Assembly (NCBI GenBank): GCA_965372135.1
Contig: CBDVBD010000050.1
Location: 1-19,806 of the forward strand
Origin: CBDVBD01 sp965372135
GTDB lineage: Bacteria; Electryoneota; RPQS01; CBDVBD01
DNA length: 19,806 nt
Direction: 5' to 3'
The position numbers and the translations under genes were made by a program. Under the pieces are notes generated by a model. The model was not told where the DNA came from, did not search any database, and worked only from the letters and a program-made list of their open reading frames with translations. Of this stretch, positions 14,950 through 19,806 are shown piece after piece (within the stretch, counting starts at the first letter, position 1; every line of letters begins with the position of its first letter).

Positions 14950-15294
14950 TGTAATTATTTCCGTTATGTAAGTATCTTTATAACAATATATTACCAGTCG
15001 GACATGGCACGCGTATCCCTCTACTGAAGCTACAAACCGGACGTACTGATTTTACTTGCTTTTTGATATATAGCGACATATATTATGATGTAGCTCAAAA
15101 AAACAATACATTTATTAGTTATTATCGGCTATTATTTTAAAAAATTCATAGCCTTTGAATACGAGTGTCACTAATTTCCAAGAATGATGGGATCCCATCG
15201 GGAATCCATTTCTCAACTGACGAATTACCCTATCATATAATATGTTGATACCCACCGGCTGGATCGGTTTTCCCAATATTAAGGAGTTCTCCGG
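14950..15294. other. Divergent intergenic region between kinase and symporter genes
   Basis: 345 bases without a convincing gene. The kinase side is AT-rich, with TATAAA on the minus strand (14977-14982) as a possible -10 but no good -35. On the + strand, TTGATA (15063-15068) and TATGAT (15084-15089) are 15 bases apart, a poor promoter spacing. A perfect 14-bp palindrome lies at 15186-15199 and AAGGAG (15281-15286) serves the symporter. A 66-codon minus-strand frame (15115-15315) contains a short stretch resembling the tail of a receiver domain and could be a gene remnant. Confidence 0.5.
15186..15199. promoter_or_regulatory. Perfect 14-bp palindrome, candidate operator
   Basis: GATGGGATCCCATC is its own reverse complement and lies 96 bases before the symporter start, inside the divergent spacer. 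An even-centred palindrome of this length suits a dimeric DNA-binding protein. It could also be chance or part of a decayed coding sequence, since a minus-strand frame runs through it. Confidence 0.3.
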
Positions 15295-17400
15295 ATGCAT
15301 CTCTGGGGCTTGCACATTGTAGATTTAAGTATTATAATACTTTACGTTTTGGTAATACTATGGCTGGGGAAACGAGTCGCGAAAAAGACTGCCGACACCG
15401 ATGATTTCTACTTAGCGGGGCGAAAGTTAGGGAAGTTCTACCAATTTTTCCTCAATTTCGGTTGCTCAACCAACGCCGATCAGGCGGTGGTGGTGTCCCG
15501 AGAAATCTACCGTCAGGGAATCGGCGGTATGTGGATTCAGTTCCTGGTGCTTTTTCTGACCCCGTTCTACTGGTTCACGACCATGCTGTTTCGCCGGGTG
15601 CGGCTGGTCACCATCGGGGACTATTTCGAGGAACGATTTCATAGTAAATTCTTAGGCGGCGGTTACGCAATATTTATCCTGATTTTGTCTTTGTTGGGGG
15701 GTGGTGTGGGGTATATGGTGGCTGCCAAGACCATGATGGCGATGACGCCGAAACCGATTGAAGTCTGCACCCCACAGGAACGGGCGAGTATCGAACAGTT
15801 CCGGGAATTCAGGGAACTCAAAGCTCAAATCGATGGGGATTTCACTGCCGAGATGCAAGCGCGCTACGAAGAACTGAACGAAAAAAACAAGCGCGGCGAA
15901 CTGCATTCCTTCATATCCTACACCGACCCGTTATGGTTTTATTTCATTTATGCCGTCATTGTCGGCATTTACACCATGATGGGTGGTTTCCGAGCGGCTG
16001 CCATCACCGACAGCATTCAAGGTGTCCTGATTATTATATTTTCTGCAATCCTAATCCCGGTGGGATTGTCGAAAATCGGCGGTTTTTCCGGACTGCATGC
16101 TACCGTCCCTGACTACATGTTCGAGTTGTTCGGCTCCGCGGTGATGAGCGAATACGCCTGGTACACCATCGCCGCCATGGCATTGGCGAATTTGGTATCC
16201 ATCGTGGCGGTGGCTTCCGGAATGCAGACCGCGGGATCGGCGAAAAACGAAATAACTGCCAGGTTCGGTATGATCGGCGGCATGTTCGCCAAACGCATCA
16301 TCATGCTGTTCTGGGCGTTAGCGGGACTGCTCGCCATCGGTATCTATGCCGGTGCGCTTAACGATCCTGATCTAATTTGGGGATACATGACCCATGATCT
16401 CCTGTTCCCGGGCGCTATCGGATTGATGTTAGTGGGGATTTTAGCTGCCAATATGTCCAGCTTGGATGCTGGTTCGGTCTCCTATTCCGCACTATTCATC
16501 CGCAACCTATACAAGCCGTTTGTCCCGCACAAATCCGAAGCCCATTACCTATTTGTGGGCAGGATCGCTATCGGTGTCACCCTTTTGGGCGGTATCGGAG
16601 TGGCACTGTTCGTGAATAACCTGCTGGAATTGTTCAAATACATCATTTCGGTGCCCGCTATTTTCGGGGCTTCCATCTGGTTAGGATTCGTATGGCGCAG
16701 GCTGTCCAAATGGGCGGTGATTATTCAGGTAACGGTGTGTATCGTCATCTACACCCTCATCCCCAACCTGTTCCAGACGATGGATTCGGTGAAATACAAT
16801 CCGGGATTCCTGAAGGAAACCACTCCGAAAACGGTTACCATCGAAACCGTTGCATTGATCGAAGATGTGGAAGCCGGTAGAGCGGAATCTGTGGGGCAAC
16901 CGATCGAGAAACAGCATACTATGGTTCCGGTGGGCATCTTTTTCGACCAGGTGGCGCGTGCCGATCCGAAAGATCCGGCATCCGCCAAAGTGGGGTTGGG
17001 GCGGTTCCATGCGGAAATCTGGGTATTGAGCTGGTTCGGGATCGATTTTTCCGGTTTTTCCAAACCTCAGTTGGTGGCTGTTCGGTTCCTGTTCGATGCC
17101 CTGTTCCCGTTCGTGCTGTTGTTCATAATCTCATCTATTACCAGACCAGCACCTCAGCCGGTATTAGACCGTTTTTTCGCTAAAATGCACACACCGGTGC
17201 AGGAGACTCCAGAAGAAGAGGAAAATGCATTAGCGGATTCCTACGCCAATCCGGATAAGTACAAACATGCCATGCTGTTCCGAAATTCTCAGTGGGAAAT
17301 CCTGAAACCGGGGAAGATGGATTATGTGGGATTTTTAGGGAGTTGGGCGCTGGTGGGGGTGGTGATTTTTCTATTGTGGGGGATGGTGTCGATTAAGTAG
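15295..17400 (+). CDS. Sodium:solute symporter (SSS family), probably sugar-type
   Basis: Inner-membrane cotransporter, 701 residues, longer than the usual 500-600, with about 13-14 hydrophobic helices. Family marks: DDFYLAGRKLG (36-46) after helix 1, GGFRAAAITDSIQG (230-243), and AANMSSLDAGSVSYSALFIRN (384-404), matching SSS signatures. Two soluble insertions account for the extra length: a charged, helical segment at about 152-210 and a segment at about 495-575; the C-terminal tail (620-675) is also hydrophilic. AAGGAG eight bases before the ATG fixes the start. The substrate is not readable from sequence. The downstream glycosidase-like and isomerase-like genes favour a sugar or glycoside over a pyrimidine, although the uracil genes are also close by. 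Confidence 0.85.
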   Translation: MHLWGLHIVDLSIIILYVLVILWLGKRVAKKTADTDDFYLAGRKLGKFYQFFLNFGCSTNADQAVVVSREIYRQGIGGMWIQFLVLFLTPFYWFTTMLFRRVRLVTIGDYFEERFHSKFLGGGYAIFILILSLLGGGVGYMVAAKTMMAMTPKPIEVCTPQERASIEQFREFRELKAQIDGDFTAEMQARYEELNEKNKRGELHSFISYTDPLWFYFIYAVIVGIYTMMGGFRAAAITDSIQGVLIIIFSAILIPVGLSKIGGFSGLHATVPDYMFELFGSAVMSEYAWYTIAAMALANLVSIVAVASGMQTAGSAKNEITARFGMIGGMFAKRIIMLFWALAGLLAIGIYAGALNDPDLIWGYMTHDLLFPGAIGLMLVGILAANMSSLDAGSVSYSALFIRNLYKPFVPHKSEAHYLFVGRIAIGVTLLGGIGVALFVNNLLELFKYIISVPAIFGASIWLGFVWRRLSKWAVIIQVTVCIVIYTLIPNLFQTMDSVKYNPGFLKETTPKTVTIETVALIEDVEAGRAESVGQPIEKQHTMVPVGIFFDQVARADPKDPASAKVGLGRFHAEIWVLSWFGIDFSGFSKPQLVAVRFLFDALFPFVLLFIISSITRPAPQPVLDRFFAKMHTPVQETPEEEENALADSYANPDKYKHAMLFRNSQWEILKPGKMDYVGFLGSWALVGVVIFLLWGMVSIK

Positions 17401-17468
17401 ATTTTGTACTACGGAGACCTTCATACGAAAGTGCTGAATTTAAGTGTATGGGGAATTGTCATGACATG

Positions 17469-17492
17469 ATTGTTTCATTGTTCAATTGTTGA
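17469..17492 (+). repeat. Three tandem octamers of type ATTGTTNN
   Basis: Units ATTGTTTC, ATTGTTCA, ATTGTTGA in phase, in the 152-base spacer between the symporter and the glycosidase-like gene. This is the shortest array of the family and the only one outside the pyrimidine block. Confidence 0.6.
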
Positions 17493-17552
17493 TGATTATC
17501 CTTACTATATACAAATTCCTGGATACCATTCACAGTAATATCAATAACGATT

Positions 17553-19142
17553 ATGCAGAAACAAATATACGTAAAAACCGGTAACCCAGAATTCGACAAT
17601 CTGATTCCGATGGTGGGGTCCTTTTTGGAAAAGGATGTACTGGAATTGGTGATCGATGGGAAGAAGATTCGAGGGTATCGGTCACCGGATGCGAAGTCGG
17701 TGTGGATTCGGGATTATTCCGATATGATGCAAGGAGTGAAGTATTTCGAGCCTGACCTGAAAAGCGTGGTGAATCATTTCGCGGAAACCCAAGGCGCCAA
17801 CGGGCGGATTTTCGACTATTTCACCACGTTTCCGGAAAAAGTGCCCTGCGAACGGGAAAATTGGACCAAGTACGTTCGGGTGCCAGTGGAAGCGGATGTG
17901 GAGTACCGGTTCGTGAAAGCGGCGTTTTTGGCGTGGCAAGCCACCGGCGATGATGAGTGGATTATGTCCCTGATGCCCAACATGGAAAAGGCGTTGGGAT
18001 ATACCCTGACGCATCCGTGGCGATGGGATACTAAGCACGGATTGGTGATTCGTCCTTACACGATTGACACCTGGGATTTCGCGTACACCGCCGGGAAGCA
18101 CGACTGGCTGCAGTTCCAGATCAATGATGATACGTTTTGGGGGATTATGCACGGCGATAACAGTGGGTACTATGAAGCGTTCCGGATTATGGCGCAACTG
18201 TATGACTACTTCGGACAGCCGCCGAAACGCGACCTGTGGAATAACCGTGCCGAGAATTTGAAAGATGCGTTGAACCGAACCTGTTGGAATGGAGCGTTTT
18301 ATACCCATTTCGTGAAATTGACTCCGGTGGAGATTCCTGGAGTGGACGAGTCGGCGCAGTTAAGCCTTAGCAATCCAATGGATATCAACCGGGGAGTGGC
18401 AACTCATGATATGGCGGTGTCGATTATCAAGGAATATTTGAAGCGAAAAGATGAGACCGACGGGTTCGCGGAGTGGTTTTCTATCGATCCGCCGTTTCCC
18501 GATGGGGTTTTTGGGGATGAAAAGCTAGTGAAGGGAGCGTATGTCAATGGGGGAATTATGCCGTTGGTGGGAGGGGAATTGGCGAAGGCGGCGTTCGATC
18601 ACGGATTCGAAAGCCACGGGGTCGATATCCTGAAGCGTTATTACCAATTAATATCGGAAAGCGGGGAAAGCTACCTGTGGTATTTCCATGATGGCAGTGT
18701 ACCAACGATCGACACCAGCACCAGTCCTGAGGCTGAACCTACCGATGGATGGGGATCCAGCGCAATGTTGCACGCTTTGGTGGAAGGATTGGCGGGTATC
18801 GAAGACCAACTGAAACAATTCCAGCAAGTAAATTTATCGCCGCGGTGGGCTGCGGCTGATGTTCGGGAAGCGGAAGTGCAAGTCAATTATCAGGCATCAA
18901 ACACCAGATTCGGTTACAAATATAAACAAACGGACGATCAGATCACGCTGGAAATAGAAAGCCCCGGTTCTGATATTCAATTTCATGTATTATTCCCGCA
19001 AAACACCATGGTAGAATCTGTCAGTATAGACAATAATGCAACCTCATACCAACTGACGGACGTTGAAAATAGTCGATATGTGGATTTTGAAGCGACATCA
19101 ATTTGCCAAGCGCGAATTGATATCAAATTAGGTCATATATAA
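17553..19142 (+). CDS. Six-hairpin glycosidase-like protein, cytoplasmic
   Basis: 529 residues, no signal peptide. Repeating helical hairpins from about 60 to 420, acidic/aromatic loops such as VWIRDYSDM (50-58), RPYTIDTWDF (167-176) and WGIMHGDNSGYYEAF (196-210), and the closing segment GWGSSAMLHALVEGLAGI (399-416) are typical of (alpha/alpha)6-barrel enzymes (the six-hairpin superfamily, e.g. GH15, GH63, GH78, amylo-alpha-1,6-glucosidase). A beta-sandwich-like tail follows NLSPRW (427-432). I cannot assign a GH family or name the catalytic acids with confidence; Asp54, Asp172, Asp202 and Glu393/Glu395 are candidates. Likely role: intracellular hydrolysis of an oligosaccharide or glycoside imported by the upstream symporter. 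No ribosome-binding site is evident before the ATG. Confidence 0.75.
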   Translation: MQKQIYVKTGNPEFDNLIPMVGSFLEKDVLELVIDGKKIRGYRSPDAKSVWIRDYSDMMQGVKYFEPDLKSVVNHFAETQGANGRIFDYFTTFPEKVPCERENWTKYVRVPVEADVEYRFVKAAFLAWQATGDDEWIMSLMPNMEKALGYTLTHPWRWDTKHGLVIRPYTIDTWDFAYTAGKHDWLQFQINDDTFWGIMHGDNSGYYEAFRIMAQLYDYFGQPPKRDLWNNRAENLKDALNRTCWNGAFYTHFVKLTPVEIPGVDESAQLSLSNPMDINRGVATHDMAVSIIKEYLKRKDETDGFAEWFSIDPPFPDGVFGDEKLVKGAYVNGGIMPLVGGELAKAAFDHGFESHGVDILKRYYQLISESGESYLWYFHDGSVPTIDTSTSPEAEPTDGWGSSAMLHALVEGLAGIEDQLKQFQQVNLSPRWAAADVREAEVQVNYQASNTRFGYKYKQTDDQITLEIESPGSDIQFHVLFPQNTMVESVSIDNNATSYQLTDVENSRYVDFEATSICQARIDIKLGHI

Positions 19143-19153
19143 GAGAAGTGGGT

Positions 19154-19540
19154 ATGGGTCATAAATATTTATGGACAACAATTGTTAAAGTTTTGGTTTC
19201 AATTCTGTTCGCCGGAGTGTTTTATTTTGTATGGATGGGAATGTATATTGTGGGACTCAAAATGACCCACTCCATCGTGACTACCGTTCTATGGCTGTTT
19301 GCACCGATGGTTACTGCGGCAGGTTTCATTGTGGGGATCATATTAGTTGAGAAAAGAACCATGATCCATGGTGTCAACTTTTTTCGTATATACATATGGC
19401 TTTTAATCGGGTGTGCGGTAGGATTTGGTGCAGTCTATTGGTTTGGACCGATGTTGATTGTTTTTGGGATGTTTGTGGCAGGAACCGCAAGCGTGATTCT
19501 CAGGGAAATAGTTTTATTATCACGAAAAGAACGCACTTAA
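19154..19540 (+). CDS. Small four-helix membrane protein of unknown function
   Basis: 128 residues from the ATG at 19154; a GTG two codons earlier (19148) is possible, but AGAGAAG (19142-19148) is better spaced for the ATG. Four hydrophobic segments are seen: roughly residues 6-34, 39-63, 72-91 and 92-112, with short charged loops (EKRT, REI) and a basic C-terminus (LSRKERT). I do not recognise the family. It starts 11 bases after the glycosidase-like gene ends, so the two are almost certainly cotranscribed. It is less G-rich than its neighbour. It may be an accessory to the transporter or an unrelated membrane protein. Confidence 0.75.
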   Translation: MGHKYLWTTIVKVLVSILFAGVFYFVWMGMYIVGLKMTHSIVTTVLWLFAPMVTAAGFIVGIILVEKRTMIHGVNFFRIYIWLLIGCAVGFGAVYWFGPMLIVFGMFVAGTASVILREIVLLSRKERT

Positions 19541-19553
19541 CTAATTAACAATA

Positions 19554-19570
19554 TTAAAGCAAAGCTTTAA
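19554..19570. other. Small intergenic hairpin
   Basis: TTAAAGC and GCTTTAA are perfect 7-bp arms around the loop AAA, between the membrane-protein gene and the last gene. No T-run follows on either side, so it is not a convincing terminator. It could be an RNA-processing or stability element. Confidence 0.3.
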
Positions 19571-19605
19571 AGATAATCATAGCGGAAATTAGAAGAACAA
19601 GCGAA

Positions 19606-19806
19606 ATGAGAACCTCAAAAGTAGGCATTGACAACTATGGATTGCATCCGCTGGGTTTGAGTCCGATGGATACACTGGAATGGGTTGTGGATCATGGGGC
19701 AGACGGAGTGCAATTTTCGGGAATCGATTCTGAATATCGAAAGATGATCGATACAGCGTACTTGACTGATCTTGCTCAATATGCTGCATCCAATGATCTT
19801 TATATC
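19606..19806 (+). CDS. Xylose-isomerase-like TIM-barrel protein, 5' part only
   Basis: The frame is open from the ATG at 19606 to the last base; 67 codons are visible. The N-terminus reads KVGIDNYGLHPLGLSP, then MDTLEWVVDHGADGVQFSG and a later helix with LAQYAASNDLYI. This is the first beta-alpha-beta unit of sugar phosphate isomerase/epimerase-type (AP_endonuc_2) TIM barrels: a strand with G(I/V)D, a helix, then ADGVQF and a strand-helix pair ending in a hydrophobic strand. Such proteins isomerise or epimerise sugars or keto-acids. Coupled to the glycosidase-like gene and the symporter it suggests sugar processing. The rest of the gene lies beyond the window. Confidence 0.7.
   Translation, partial: MRTSKVGIDNYGLHPLGLSPMDTLEWVVDHGADGVQFSGIDSEYRKMIDTAYLTDLAQYAASNDLYI

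Noticed and set aside
15063..15089. Sigma70 promoter for the symporter (TTGATA, TATGAT)
   Set aside because: A 15-base spacer is too short and the region is AT-rich enough for chance matches.
17457..17466. TGTCATGACA palindrome compared with the TGTCA-N5-TGACA site at 1153
   Set aside because: The half-sites match but the spacing differs by five bases, so the same dimer would not bind both; ten bases is short enough for chance.
19554..19570. Terminator after the small membrane-protein gene
   Set aside because: The stem is A/T-rich and no T-run follows, so the downstream gene is probably still cotranscribed.
1..19806. tRNA, rRNA, riboswitch or insertion sequence with transposase
   Set aside because: I saw no cloverleaf, conserved rRNA stretch, known riboswitch core or transposase-like protein in either strand.

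Overview
The window comes from a Gram-negative bacterium, since the first gene ends as an outer-membrane beta-barrel. The dense metabolic gene content and the A/T-rich repeats in the spacers would suit an environmental lineage, perhaps in the FCB/candidate-phylum range. That placement is only an impression: no rRNA or other taxonomic marker is present.

Left edge (1-1210): the 3' end of a beta-barrel porin-like gene, then a 424-base spacer. The spacer holds a REPIN-like element made of two perfect hairpins with complementary loops, a strong bidirectional terminator, and a plausible promoter and operator for the next gene.

Pyrimidine block (1211-12140, all + strand): five genes reconstruct the whole reductive pyrimidine catabolic route. 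A fused PreT-PreA-type dihydropyrimidine dehydrogenase (step 1), dihydropyrimidinase (step 2), beta-ureidopropionase (step 3), an AGXT2-like class III aminotransferase (step 4) and a CoA-acylating (methyl)malonate-semialdehyde dehydrogenase (step 5) would take uracil to acetyl-CoA and thymine to propionyl-CoA. The order on the DNA is 5, 3, 4, 2, 1.

Island inside the block (2784-5528): three genes unrelated to pyrimidines separate the step-5 gene from the other four. They are a secreted TPR protein, an AT-rich protein with a PD...ExT nuclease-fold-like motif, and an AT-rich MauJ-like protein with an R-X4-H (HEPN-type) motif. The last two are the best candidates here for an undescribed, possibly defence-related, pair. 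The evidence is motif-level only.

Hybrid kinase (12127-14949, - strand): a soluble PAS-PAS-HisKA-HATPase-REC-REC-HPt protein converges on the dehydrogenase gene and overlaps it by 14 bases.

Sugar-type block (15295 to the right edge, + strand): a large sodium:solute symporter, a cytoplasmic six-hairpin glycosidase-like protein, a small four-helix membrane protein and the start of a xylose-isomerase-like TIM-barrel protein. These look like a carbohydrate uptake and processing cluster, separate from the pyrimidine block and divergent from the kinase.

Spacer repeats: four + strand spacers carry in-phase tandem octamers of the form ATTGTTNN (21 units in total). A fifth spacer carries heptamers of the type AAATTAC followed by three palindromes, one of which covers a potential start codon of the dehydrogenase gene.
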